From CALODL01 sp942492115 (GTDB taxonomy: Bacteria; Planctomycetota; Phycisphaerae; UBA1845; CAIVHJ01): a stretch of 64,000 nucleotides of DNA. Position 1 is the first letter of the stretch; every line of letters begins with the position of its first letter. The notes under the pieces are model-generated. The model had not been told where the DNA came from. It ran no database searches and saw only the letters and a list, made by a program, of their open reading frames with translations. Shown here in pieces: positions 42,126 to 50,082 of the stretch. Location of the stretch: the NCBI GenBank assembly GCA_942492115.1, contig CALODL010000012.1, positions 303,590-367,589 of the forward strand, in the 5' to 3' direction. The position numbers were made by a program, and so were the translations under genes.

Positions 42126-42764
42126 ATGACGCGATGCCTGCTGAGTATCGCCGCACTGTTGTCGATTGCCGCTGGACCACCCGGTGAAGTTCCCCGCCCG
42201 GCGCGCGCCTCGACATCCTGGGAACTGGATTTCACATTCCATGATCCCCAACGCATTACACTCGTGATGCCCGGGGATGACGAGCCTTCGACTTTCTGGT
42301 ACCTCGCCTATACGGTCGAGAATAACACGGGCGACGATGTCCAGTTCTTCCCCACGGCTGAGCTCGTCACCTCCTCTCTCGAGGTCGTCCCCGCTGGCGG
42401 AATGATCAGCCCGACGGTTTACGACGCTATCCGTAAGCGGCACAAGACCACCGCCCCGTTCATGATGGAACCGGCCAAGGTCAGTGGTAAGCTGCTTCAG
42501 GGCGAAGACAACGCCCGGACCAGTATCGTTGCATTCAAGCAGTTCAATCCGAACGATAATGAGTTTACAATCTACTTCAGTGGTCTCTCAGGCGAGATTC
42601 AACGGATACAGAATCCCAGCTTCGATCCCAAGGATGGCGATGCTTCAGATCGCTTCTTCACCTTGAGAAAAACGCTGGCGATCCAGTACCGACTCCCGGG
42701 CGACCCCCAGACACGACAGTATGCCACCCCGCAGCGCATTCAGCGCGACTGGGTGATGCGTTAA
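42126..42764 (+). CDS. Secreted hypothetical protein
   Basis: The 212-residue product begins with a signal peptide (CLLSIAALLSIAAGPPG). The mature protein is beta-rich with the segment FWYLAYTVENNTGDDVQFFP, which resembles conserved exported proteins of planctomycetes of unknown function. No catalytic motif or lipobox is visible. GGGAG about 8 bases upstream supports ATG 42126. It ends 21 bases before rpmA, so may be read into the ribosomal/GTPase operon. The usual rpmA partner rplU (L21) is not present; this gene takes its place. Confidence 0.7.
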   Translation: MTRCLLSIAALLSIAAGPPGEVPRPARASTSWELDFTFHDPQRITLVMPGDDEPSTFWYLAYTVENNTGDDVQFFPTAELVTSSLEVVPAGGMISPTVYDAIRKRHKTTAPFMMEPAKVSGKLLQGEDNARTSIVAFKQFNPNDNEFTIYFSGLSGEIQRIQNPSFDPKDGDASDRFFTLRKTLAIQYRLPGDPQTRQYATPQRIQRDWVMR

Positions 42765-42785
42765 TGCATCAGGAGACAGCACACG

Positions 42786-43025
42786 ATGGCGCACAAAAAA
42801 GGACAAGGTTCCACACGTAACGGTCGCGATTCAAATCCGCAGTTTCGCGGAGTGAAGAAATATGGCGGCCAGCTGGTCACGACCGGCACCATTCTGGTTC
42901 GCCAATGCGGAACGCCCTTCCTTCCGGGACTCAACGTCGGCCGGGGGCGCGATGACACACTCTTCGCCCTGCGCGATGGCAAGGTCGTCTTCAAGGGGCG
43001 CAAGGTCACCATCGATCCGAGCTAG
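42786..43025 (+). CDS. rpmA: 50S ribosomal protein L27
   Basis: The 79-residue protein starts directly with MAHKKGQGSTRNGRDSNP, so no N-terminal cleavage extension (as in Firmicutes) is present. It reaches the peptidyl-transferase centre and stabilises tRNA. The C-terminal GRGRDDTLFALRDGKVVFKG is typical. It is followed by obg 79 bases away, the classical rpmA-obg pair. Confidence 0.98.
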   Translation: MAHKKGQGSTRNGRDSNPQFRGVKKYGGQLVTTGTILVRQCGTPFLPGLNVGRGRDDTLFALRDGKVVFKGRKVTIDPS

Positions 43026-43104
43026 GCGCTCACCGATCGGCGATTCGGTCACGATTGTTCAATGAGTGGGCTCCTGTTCGAGCCCCTCTCTTATTGCGCG
43101 CCCA

Positions 43105-44133
43105 ATGTTCATCGACGAAGCAGAGATTCACATTCGCTCCGGCAAGGGTGGCCCGGGGTGCGTCAGCTTTCGGCGCGAAAAATTCGTCCCGATGGGCGGC
43201 CCCAATGGCGGTGATGGCGGACGCGGTGGCGACGTCGTGTTCGAAGCCGATGCCCAGCTCAACACCCTGTTGTGTTTTGCCGGGAAACACCACTGGCATG
43301 CCGACAACGGGCGCCCCGGCGAAGGCAGTTTACGCACTGGTAAATCGGCTGCACCCCTGCGCATTCGAGTTCCACCCGGCACGGCGATCTACGATCGCAA
43401 TACGGGCGTCAAACTGACCGAGCTACTCGAGCACGGCCGCGAAGTCACGCTGCTCAAAGGCGGAAAAGGCGGACGCGGCAATCGCCACTTCGTCTCATCC
43501 ATCAAGCAGGCACCGCGCGTCTCGACGCCCGGCGGAGAGGCGCAGGAGCGCTGGCTCAAACTCGAACTGAAACTGATCGCCGATGTCGGACTCGTCGGCC
43601 TGCCGAACGCGGGCAAGAGCACGCTGTTGTCACGCAGTACACGGGCGCGGCCCAAGATCGCAGACTATCCTTTCACGACGCTGACTCCGCAATTGGGCAT
43701 CGTGGAGCTCGAGAACCACAGACAGTACGTCATGGCCGACATACCCGGACTCATTGAAGGAGCGCATACCGGAGCCGGGCTGGGCGATGCATTCTTGAAA
43801 CACATCGAGCGTACGCGCCTGATCGTACACGTCATCGACCTCGAGCCCCCTGAAGGACAACCTTCGCCAGCCGAAGCATATGCCATCATCCGGGGCGAAC
43901 TGGGCGCATACAGTGACGCCCTGGCCAACAAACCCGAGATCATCGTTGGCAACAAGATGGACCTGACCGCTGCCCAGGACTGCCTCCACATGTTACGTGA
44001 TGCTTTGAACGACGACGTACTCGGCATCAGCGCCGTCAGCGGCCACGGGCTCGAACGGCTTCACCGCCGCGTCTGGGACACGCTGACGACCATCCGCGCC
44101 GCTGAACATGAATGCGAGGAACCGCACCCGTGA
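43105..44133 (+). CDS. obg: Obg/CgtA GTPase
   Basis: The 342-residue GTPase acts in large ribosomal subunit assembly. It has the glycine-rich Obg fold (SGKGGPGCVSFRREKFVPMG, GGDGGRGGDV), then a G domain with G1 GLPNAGKST, G3 DIPGLIEGA, and G4 NKMD. The C-terminal OCT domain of some relatives is absent. ATG 43105 gives MFIDEAEIHI, the normal start. Its stop (TGA 44131-44133) overlaps the coaX start GTG (44130), so the genes are coupled. Confidence 0.97.
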   Translation: MFIDEAEIHIRSGKGGPGCVSFRREKFVPMGGPNGGDGGRGGDVVFEADAQLNTLLCFAGKHHWHADNGRPGEGSLRTGKSAAPLRIRVPPGTAIYDRNTGVKLTELLEHGREVTLLKGGKGGRGNRHFVSSIKQAPRVSTPGGEAQERWLKLELKLIADVGLVGLPNAGKSTLLSRSTRARPKIADYPFTTLTPQLGIVELENHRQYVMADIPGLIEGAHTGAGLGDAFLKHIERTRLIVHVIDLEPPEGQPSPAEAYAIIRGELGAYSDALANKPEIIVGNKMDLTAAQDCLHMLRDALNDDVLGISAVSGHGLERLHRRVWDTLTTIRAAEHECEEPHP

Positions 44134-44918
44134 TTGCTGAAGCCACTCCCCTGCACGAATCGGACAACATCCTGCTTGTCGACATTGGCAACAGCACGAC
44201 GACCATCGGCGCCTGGTCTGGAGGCAGCGTTCGCGTCGCCCTGGTCGTACCACACGCTGAATTGGACACTTTCGCGAAGCATCTCGAGGAACTGTGGGGC
44301 GCCCTCGACAACCCGGCCTGCATTGCCGTGTGCTCGGTCAACGCGCCGACGTTCCAAGAAATCCGGTCGTCTGTTGAACGCGTGTCAGGTGGGCGGGTCC
44401 TGCTCGTCGGCGTGGACCTCGAGATCCCTCTGGCCATAGGAATCGACGAGCCCAAGAGCATCGGCACGGATCGTCTGTGCTGCGCGGCTGCCGCTTTCGC
44501 GCTGGTTGATGGCCCGTGTGTCATTGTCGATTTCGGCACTGCCGTCACCGTCGATTGCGTCAACGCCGACGGGGTATTTGCCGGTGGCGCGATCCTTCCC
44601 GGTCTCAAACTGCAGGCGAAAATCCTGGCGGCCGACACCGATCAGCTACCACTCATCGAACCTGCGGTTCCGGACACCGCACTGGGGCAATCCACGCCTC
44701 ACGCCATGGCGGCCGGCATTGTATTTGGCACGGCCGGAGCGGTGCGCGAACTCGTCGAACGCTACGCGACCCATCTGGGCTATTGGCCTACGGTCGTGGC
44801 CACGGGCGGTGATGCCGGGGTCATGGTTAGCCTGAGCGATGTGATCGAGAAATCTGTCCCTGATCTGTGCCTGCGTGGTATCGCCATGGCATGCCTCCAT
44901 CACCAGGGGTCTGCATGA
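44130..44918 (+). CDS. coaX: Type III pantothenate kinase
   Basis: The 262-residue ASKHA-fold enzyme phosphorylates pantothenate, the first step of coenzyme A synthesis. Features: phosphate-1 motif LLVDIGNSTTT, GTDRLCCAAAAF, the DFGTAVTVDCV strand, GGAILPGLKLQ and the C-terminal TGGDAG. GTG 44130 is chosen: it overlaps the obg stop (GTGA) and has GAGGAA about 9 bases upstream. ATG 44112 is an alternative within obg. Its stop overlaps the next start (ATGA). Confidence 0.94.
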   Translation: MIAEATPLHESDNILLVDIGNSTTTIGAWSGGSVRVALVVPHAELDTFAKHLEELWGALDNPACIAVCSVNAPTFQEIRSSVERVSGGRVLLVGVDLEIPLAIGIDEPKSIGTDRLCCAAAAFALVDGPCVIVDFGTAVTVDCVNADGVFAGGAILPGLKLQAKILAADTDQLPLIEPAVPDTALGQSTPHAMAAGIVFGTAGAVRELVERYATHLGYWPTVVATGGDAGVMVSLSDVIEKSVPDLCLRGIAMACLHHQGSA

Positions 44919-46123
44919 CCGCAGAGCGCACGGTCGCCGCCCCGCTGAGCCCCCCCGGCATGGGCGGGCTCGCCATCATCGAGATCGTCGGCCCCCGCGC
45001 TCACACTATCGTCGACGCATTCATCCGCCCCAACCCGGCATCCAATATCCCAACGGACGCTCCCGCACTCCGCCGGTGGTTCGAAGACGGTGAGCACATC
45101 GATGACGTCCTGGTCGTCACCGGGACTGCACGGGTCACGGTGTGCTGTCATGGCGGCATCCGCATTGTCGAACGGATCCTGCTCGGGCTGCAGCGCCGTG
45201 GTGCAGAAGTTCACGCGAGCCTCGAAACGAAGACCGTGTGGCCGGGCCTCGCGCCTGTCGAGCGCGACGTCATGGCTCGTCTGCCGGAAGCGCGAACGCC
45301 CCGGGTCGCACAGTGGCTGAGTAGCCAGATCAGTGCTGTGCCGCAGGCCATCAGACGGGTGCTCAGCGCTCCCGACACGGAAGCGGGCCGCACGCAGCTC
45401 CAGCACCTGGTCAGCAGCTACCCCCGGGCCCGACGACTGCTGAGTGGTGTTCGCGTCGCCCTCGCTGGCCCGCCCAATGCCGGAAAGTCCACACTGGCCA
45501 ACCGCCTCTTTGATCAACCATGGAGCCTGGCGTCGCCCGAACCGGGGACGACGCGCGACTGGGTGACCCAGCCGATTGCGCTGGCGGGTATCCCCATCGA
45601 GATCATCGATACCGCCGGCCTGCGCGTGGCCGATGATTCCCTCGAGGCTCGGGCCATCGGCCGCGGCGTGGAGATGATCGATCGGGCGGACCTCGTCCTG
45701 ATGGTCATCGATGTCAGCGCGGCTCTCCCCCAAGACGCCTGGGCGCTCATGACCCGGTTGGCCGCCAGCGGAGGCATTGCCGTTCTCAATAAGCACGATC
45801 TGGTGCCCGGGGATGTGGATCCGGTGCTGGTTGCGCGAGCGACTGAGATCGTGGGCCCACCGGTACTCACTTCTGCTCTGCACGGTACCGGGCTCGATAC
45901 CCTCCGAAAACGTCTGGTCGACCAGATCATGCCTGACGGCCTGTGGCCCTGCCCGGCGATTTGGGAGCCGCACCACCATACCGCAGTATCCACCGCGCTG
46001 GAAAACCCGCCCGGGGCCGCCCAGGACGTCCTCCGCGATGTTTTTCTGGGACCCGCTGCACAGACCTCAGTCCGATGGGGGCCTATAGTTTACCAGGAGA
46101 ACAACGTCGGCAATGCCCCCTGA
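44915..46123 (+). CDS. Shortened MnmE-like tRNA-modification GTPase
   Basis: The 402-residue protein follows the MnmE plan: an N-terminal folate-fold domain (APLSPPGMGGLAIIEIVGP, CCHGGIRIVERILLGL), a reduced helical domain, and an inserted G domain (GPPNAGKST, EPGTTRDW, DTAGLR, NKHD). MnmE with MnmG modifies the wobble uridine of certain tRNAs. Here the protein is about 50 residues short, and the conserved C-terminal CxGK motif that carries a catalytic-site Cys is missing (the end is QTSVRWGPIVYQENN). The first residues are also divergent. It may be a specialised paralogue. ATG 44915 overlaps the coaX stop. Confidence 0.8.
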   Translation: MTAERTVAAPLSPPGMGGLAIIEIVGPRAHTIVDAFIRPNPASNIPTDAPALRRWFEDGEHIDDVLVVTGTARVTVCCHGGIRIVERILLGLQRRGAEVHASLETKTVWPGLAPVERDVMARLPEARTPRVAQWLSSQISAVPQAIRRVLSAPDTEAGRTQLQHLVSSYPRARRLLSGVRVALAGPPNAGKSTLANRLFDQPWSLASPEPGTTRDWVTQPIALAGIPIEIIDTAGLRVADDSLEARAIGRGVEMIDRADLVLMVIDVSAALPQDAWALMTRLAASGGIAVLNKHDLVPGDVDPVLVARATEIVGPPVLTSALHGTGLDTLRKRLVDQIMPDGLWPCPAIWEPHHHTAVSTALENPPGAAQDVLRDVFLGPAAQTSVRWGPIVYQENNVGNAP

Positions 46124-46250
46124 GAACGCAGGTCAATGGGCGCGTTGGGCGTTGCTTGTGGCCCCAGCGCTCGGTTACACTTTGCGACCTGCATATCGAA
46201 GGACCGGCAAACTCACGTCCTTTGCCGGACGACGATGACGCCTTTCGCAC

Positions 46251-47489
46251 ATGAATCGATCTGACGACACAATGTTCGCGCGTGCTGTAATCGACAGCAA
46301 GTTTGCCACTGCAGACGAGGTTGCTCTGTGCCAGGAACGCGTCTTGCGCATGCAGAAAGACGGCAAGAGCGAGACACTCTCGGCGATCATGCTCACCGAG
46401 GGCTACATCACATCTTCGCAACTTCGCCGGCTGAACGAAGATTCCAAGAGCGATTCCATGTACAAGCCCGCCCAACAGATTCCCGGCTTTCAGGTCATGG
46501 GCAAGTTGGGCCAGGGCGCCATGGCCACAGTGTTCAAAGCACGGCAGATCAGCCTCGATCGAATCGTGGCAATCAAAGTCCTGCCGAAGCGCATGAGTGA
46601 GAACCCCGAGTTCGTCAAGCGTTTCTATCGTGAGGGCCGGGCCGCCGCCAAGCTGAACCATGTGAACATCGTACAGGCCATCGATGTCGGCGAGGCCGGC
46701 GGCTACCATTATTTTGTGATGGAGTTCATTGACGGCAAGACGGTGTGGGACGATCTCCGCGGCGATGTTTATGATGAGAAAACGGCTATCGATATTATCA
46801 CCCAAACAGCCCGTTCGCTGGAGCACTCTCACGAACGCGGCTTTATTCACCGTGATATCAAACCCAAGAACATCATGATCACCAAGACGGGCCTTGTGAA
46901 ACTCGCCGACATGGGCCTGGCTCGTGATGTCAGTGACATGGAAGCCGCCATGGCCGAAGCGGGCCGTGCGTACGGCACGCCCTATTACATCAGCCCCGAG
47001 CAAATTCGCGGCGAGGTCAACATCGATTTTCGTGCGGACATCTATTCGTTGGGTGCTACGTTCTATCACATGGTGACCGGCAAGGTACCGTTCGAAGGTT
47101 CGACGCCGTCGAGCGTCATGCACAAGCATCTCAAGGAACCGCTCGTACCACCGGATCACCTCAACACCGCCTTGAGCGCGGGCGTTGGCGAGGTCATAGA
47201 AACATTGATGGCCAAGAAGCGCGAAGATCGCTACGCCGGCGCCAAGGACCTTCTGATCGACTTGGAGGCGGTCGCAAAAGGCGAACCGCCACCGATCGCG
47301 CGATCGAAGTATGATCATGATGTCTTGCAATCACTCGAGGTGGGCGGCCGCACAGTCTCCGTCCCTGCGCTCAATGAGGAGGCGCCACCCGGCAACGGCA
47401 CCAACTGGGGATGGATCGTAGCGATCCTATCCTTCGTTGTTTTTGTCGAAACTTTGATGATCTGTGCAATGTGGTTTTCAAGATCCTAG
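46251..47489 (+). CDS. Membrane-anchored Ser/Thr protein kinase (PknB type)
   Basis: The 412-residue protein has an N-terminal helical region (1-70), an intact kinase domain (about 80-345) and a C-terminal membrane helix (about 390-408, GWIVAILSFVVFVETLMICA) with almost no external part. The catalytic residues are complete: GKLGQGAMATV, Lys109 in VAIKVL, HRDIKPKN (Asp202), and DMG instead of DFG (Asp220). The activation segment reads GTPYYISPEQIRG. It is a eukaryote-like kinase of the kind abundant in planctomycetes; with no sensor domain outside, it presumably senses internal signals or is recruited through its N-terminal region. Confidence 0.93.
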   Translation: MNRSDDTMFARAVIDSKFATADEVALCQERVLRMQKDGKSETLSAIMLTEGYITSSQLRRLNEDSKSDSMYKPAQQIPGFQVMGKLGQGAMATVFKARQISLDRIVAIKVLPKRMSENPEFVKRFYREGRAAAKLNHVNIVQAIDVGEAGGYHYFVMEFIDGKTVWDDLRGDVYDEKTAIDIITQTARSLEHSHERGFIHRDIKPKNIMITKTGLVKLADMGLARDVSDMEAAMAEAGRAYGTPYYISPEQIRGEVNIDFRADIYSLGATFYHMVTGKVPFEGSTPSSVMHKHLKEPLVPPDHLNTALSAGVGEVIETLMAKKREDRYAGAKDLLIDLEAVAKGEPPPIARSKYDHDVLQSLEVGGRTVSVPALNEEAPPGNGTNWGWIVAILSFVVFVETLMICAMWFSRS

Positions 47490-47668
47490 CACCCCCCCCT
47501 GTGATGTTCGGGCTCGTCGCCGATGTCACAATCGCCCTTCGCAATACTGAAATCGTTGATTTGGCCCACCATGCTCCGCTGCCGTTCTGGCAATGTTCGG
47601 GTTTTCAGGACATGCCCCAGCAGTACTGAAACCGCCCCCTCGAACCTGTGACTAAAAATCTTGAGAAC

Positions 47669-47688
47669 CTGTTTGAACAGCTTTTTTT
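47669..47688 (+). terminator. Weak terminator after the kinase gene
   Basis: CTGTTTGAACAG (47669-47680) can form a short 4-5 bp hairpin followed by a run of seven T (47682-47688). The stem is short, so termination would be leaky. Confidence 0.35.
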
Positions 47689-47710
47689 CGGACAAAACTG
47701 CAATTTCGGT

Positions 47711-47738
47711 TTGCACAACGAAATTTTCGAGGTATATA
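47711..47738 (+). promoter_or_regulatory. Candidate promoter of the sigma factor gene
   Basis: TTGCAC (47711-47716), 16-base spacer, TATATA (47733-47738), giving a leader of about 145 bases that contains both hairpins. Confidence 0.4.
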
Positions 47739-47821
47739 TCTTCCGTCACTAACCGGCTGACACGGAGGTCCACCGGAGTTGACGCTTTCCGCACTCTTAA
47801 CAACTGAATACCCCTCGGCCG

Positions 47822-47891
47822 CTCCGGAACGTTGTTTCCGGAGTCACCAGCGCCATGATCTCTCTTTCGTACACAACAAAGGAGTGTTGTG
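47822..47891 (+). promoter_or_regulatory. Two-hairpin leader with Shine-Dalgarno in a loop
   Basis: The first hairpin, CTCCGGAA (47822-47829)/TTCCGGAG (47836-47843), has a perfect 8-bp stem. The second, CACAAC (47872-47877)/GTTGTG (47886-47891), abuts the ATG and carries the Shine-Dalgarno AAAGGAGT in its 8-base loop. The GUUGU in or beside the first loop can also pair with ACAAC of the second, so the two could compete. Confidence 0.5.
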
Positions 47892-48680
47892 ATGAAGCAG
47901 GCTACTGCACCGGCGAAGGAGCTCGATAAGCTCTGGACTCGGTACCTCAAAAACCGCGATACGGATACGCGGAATCGAATCGTCGAACACCTCAGCCCTC
48001 TCGTCTACGCTCACGCGTCACGGTTGACGCGGAAGCTACCAGCACAAATCACTTACGACGAAATCTGCAGCGCGGCTTTCGATGGTCTGATCGAAGCAGT
48101 CGAAGCGTACGATCCGCAAAGACTTGCCAAGTTCGAGACCTTCTGCCAGCAGCGCATCACAGGTGCAGTCATGGACTGGCTGCGCAGCTTGGACTCGCAA
48201 TCGCGTACTGTGCGCACTTTCGAGAAGAAGCGCATGAACGCCAAGGAACTCCTCGATAGTGAACTGGGGCGTCCGCCAACGAATTCCGAGATCTCGGATC
48301 GTATGGGTCTGACCCTTGCTCGTTACGAACATCTCGCGCGTCTATCGCAGTTGGGCAAGGAAGTCCACTTCAGCGCGATGGAACCTGAAACAGATGGGCG
48401 TGGACGCAGTAACGGTCGCACCTGGGACGTCGGAGACACGCGCCAGCACGATCCGTCATCGAAGGTTTCGCGAGAGCTACTGACCGACTACATCACGCGC
48501 GGCCTGACCCGTGAAGAACGCCTGGTTCTCATTCTCTATTACTACGAAGAGCTCACAATGGCCGAGATCGGCCTGGTCCTCGATCTCTCCGAGTCGCGCG
48601 TCAGTCAGATTCACAAAGATGTGCTGGGACGCTTGCGTCAGCGTTTTGTCTCAACGACCGTCCAGGAAATGGTCGCCTAG
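47892..48680 (+). CDS. FliA/WhiG-type alternative sigma factor
   Basis: The 262-residue sigma-70 family group 3 protein has region 2 (LSPLVYAHASRLTRKL, then DEICSAAFDGLIEAVEAYDP and FETFCQQRITGAVMDWLRSLD), a short region 3 (RPPTNSEISDRMGL), and a region 4 helix-turn-helix (TREERLVLILYYYEELTMAEIGLVLDLSESRVSQ is split by the -35 contact). FliA/WhiG factors drive motility, development or general group 3 regulons; no flagellar genes are nearby. ATG 47892 is preceded by AAAGGAG with a 7-base spacer, inside a hairpin loop. GTG 47889 is a minor alternative. Confidence 0.92.
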   Translation: MKQATAPAKELDKLWTRYLKNRDTDTRNRIVEHLSPLVYAHASRLTRKLPAQITYDEICSAAFDGLIEAVEAYDPQRLAKFETFCQQRITGAVMDWLRSLDSQSRTVRTFEKKRMNAKELLDSELGRPPTNSEISDRMGLTLARYEHLARLSQLGKEVHFSAMEPETDGRGRSNGRTWDVGDTRQHDPSSKVSRELLTDYITRGLTREERLVLILYYYEELTMAEIGLVLDLSESRVSQIHKDVLGRLRQRFVSTTVQEMVA

Positions 48681-48696
48681 GCCGTTTCCCCTCGTG

Positions 48697-48825
48697 GGTC
48701 GCTCGTCTCCCGCTTGCTTCAAAACGGGAGTCCTGGAAGAACTCGTCAACCCGCCTTCAGCGGGTACATGGTCCACCGCGGTTCGCCGTGCGCACCATGG
48801 GCCTGTAAGCGTGGGACGAGCGACC
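48697..48825 (+). ncRNA. Candidate cloverleaf-like structured RNA
   Basis: GGTCGCTCGT (48697-48706) pairs exactly with ACGAGCGACC (48816-48825), closing a junction. Inside are three hairpins in order: CTCCCG/CGGGAG (48707-48712/48725-48730), ACCCGC/GCGGGT (48749-48754/48760-48765) and CATGGT/ACCATG (48767-48772/48794-48799). The last is topped by a 5-bp helix with a TTCG loop (48777-48790). Four helices around one junction in 129 bases is a strong sign of selected RNA structure. It lies between the sigma factor gene and a convergent gene. It does not match tRNA, tmRNA or SRP RNA. Confidence 0.5.
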
Positions 48826-48923
48826 AATTCACTAACTCGTCATTCGAACCTGTCGCTCAGCCCGCGCGCTGCCACCCCTCTGCACAGATGTTGATCAGCC
48901 ACGCACCCGTGCAGGGTCTAACC

Positions 48924-49373
48924 CTATCGCCTGTTTCTCGATGGCTTGGTCTGACGCTTGCGTCCTCTCTTGTCGCGCGGTGCGGTGAGCGTTGCAATGG
49001 CCCTGGGGGTGTTCGCCACTTTGAAGATGCCAATGGTCTTGCCGCCGCGTGACCCGGTGGTGATGTACGCATAACTCACTCGGCACTTGGCCTGTGCCAG
49101 ATCAGTACAAATCGTGGCCATTGCCCCGGGGCTGTTTGGCATCGGCACGAGCAGTACGTCTGTCTCGGAGGTCGGGACGTCCAAACGGGCAAGCACATCA
49201 CGGGCCTTGTCAGCCCCCTCCGTGACCAGCCTGAGCACTCCGTGCTCCATTGAATCCATCATCGTCAGCGCGACGATGTTGACTTTGGCGGCGCCCAATT
49301 CCTCGCACACGTTTCGCAGGACGCCTGGCTTGTTGATCATGAACACGGAGAATTGCGTTTCCTTACGAATCAT
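48924..49373 (-). CDS. ACT-domain protein
   Basis: The 149-residue protein consists of two ACT-type regulatory domains: residues 5-70 (FSVFMINKPGVLRNVCEELGAAKVNI) and about 75-130 (DVLLVPMPNSPGAMATICTDLAQAKCRV), with a basic tail (RDKRGRKRQTK). ACT domains bind small ligands, often amino acids. There is no enzyme attached, so it may regulate an unlinked enzyme. ATG 49373 has GAGG upstream. The longer frame to 49796 runs over clpS and was rejected. It converges on the candidate cloverleaf RNA and the sigma factor gene. Confidence 0.82.
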   Translation of the reverse strand: MIRKETQFSVFMINKPGVLRNVCEELGAAKVNIVALTMMDSMEHGVLRLVTEGADKARDVLARLDVPTSETDVLLVPMPNSPGAMATICTDLAQAKCRVSYAYITTGSRGGKTIGIFKVANTPRAIATLTAPRDKRGRKRQTKPSRNRR

Positions 49374-49529
49374 GAGTACCTCGCGATGTGACTGGACATG
49401 GGCACCGGTGTGGCACGCCAAGTGACGTTCGATCTCCAAATGTGGTGTACGCTCCACAGCATCGATCGACCCCTGCCACGCATGACGCAACGGAAACCAT
49501 ACACAATCGACGGGGCGCCAGGCGGGTCC

Positions 49530-49559
49530 TTGATCAGCAACGAAGACACAGTTTATAAT
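49530..49559 (+). promoter_or_regulatory. Candidate clpS promoter
   Basis: TTGATC (49530-49535), an 18-base spacer and a perfect TATAAT (49554-49559), 34 bases before the clpS ATG. Confidence 0.6.
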
Positions 49560-49592
49560 GCACCCATATTCATCGCAACGGATAGGGCCACC

Positions 49593-49907
49593 ATGAATAA
49601 CGAACAAAACGGACAAAGTGCCACAGCCACCCTGACTCAACCGAAGAAGCCGGCGATCAAACCGCGTCGGCTGCCACCCTTCAAACTGATCCTGCACAAC
49701 GACGACGTCAACGAAATGGACATTGTCGTTCGTACGATCGTAGAACTGACACCACTGCAGATGACCGATGCGATCCAGAAGATGCTCGAAGCGCATTCTT
49801 CGGGTTGTGCGCTACTGCTCGTCACCCACCGCGAACGAGCTGAACTCTACGTCGAACAATTTGCCTCGTGCAAGATCACGACCTCGATCGAGCCGGACAG
49901 CCAATAA
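49593..49907 (+). CDS. clpS: ClpS adaptor protein
   Basis: The 104-residue adaptor delivers N-degron substrates to ClpA/ClpC-ClpP. The ligand-pocket motif is LHNDDVNEMDIV (canonical NDD), with His in the MLEAHSSGCALLLV helix and the AELYVEQF C-terminal helix. A flexible N-terminus of about 25 residues (Asn/Gln/Ser-rich, then Pro/Lys) is typical. ATG 49593 is preferred over the long frame from 49398. No clpA gene is adjacent. It is a single-gene unit with its own promoter. Confidence 0.95.
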   Translation: MNNEQNGQSATATLTQPKKPAIKPRRLPPFKLILHNDDVNEMDIVVRTIVELTPLQMTDAIQKMLEAHSSGCALLLVTHRERAELYVEQFASCKITTSIEPDSQ

Positions 49908-49990
49908 GCCCGAGCCCGCCGGACCGGCCCCACGAAGCCTGAATCGCTTCGGTCTGGGAGCCCCTGCCCGGTGCATCCCCACGGCCTTCG

Positions 49991-49999
49991 TGCTACAAT
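49991..49999 (+). promoter_or_regulatory. Extended -10 candidate for gltA
   Basis: TGCTACAAT (49991-49999) matches the extended -10 form TGnTATAAT in all but one base; it lies about 85 bases before the gltA start. No clear -35 accompanies it. Confidence 0.4.
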
Positions 50000-50082
50000 G
50001 CTCCGTCGCACTTTCCTGCGGTTAGCTTAGAGCTCAGGGTTCAGCACACGCGTCCCGCGTATCACTTAGGAGGTCGGTGTCC

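Larger units (their letters stand above)
47490..47891. other. Intergenic region upstream of the sigma factor
   Basis: This 402-base gap holds a weak terminator candidate, a promoter-like pair TTGCAC-N16-TATATA (47711-47738), an 8-bp hairpin (47822-47843), and the hairpin that displays the sigma-factor Shine-Dalgarno. GAACCTGT occurs twice (47642-47649, 47665-47672). No coding frame is supported. Confidence 0.55.

Noticed and set aside
47490..47891. Sigma-54 promoter upstream of the sigma factor
   Set aside because: TGGCCC-like and TGCT elements exist, but the GG-to-GC spacing is two bases too short.
48697..48825. tRNA, tmRNA or SRP RNA interpretation of the cloverleaf
   Set aside because: There is no TTCGANN T-loop with a matched stem, no CCA/acceptor geometry, no tag peptide, and no GGAAG/AGCAGCC SRP core.
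48841..48870. T-loop-like GGTTCGAAT on the minus strand
   Set aside because: The flanking bases do not form a T stem and no acceptor or anticodon arms are present.
49374..49796. N-terminal extension of the ACT-domain protein
   Set aside because: It runs antisense over clpS and its promoter and has no similarity to the ACT family; ATG 49373 is a better start.
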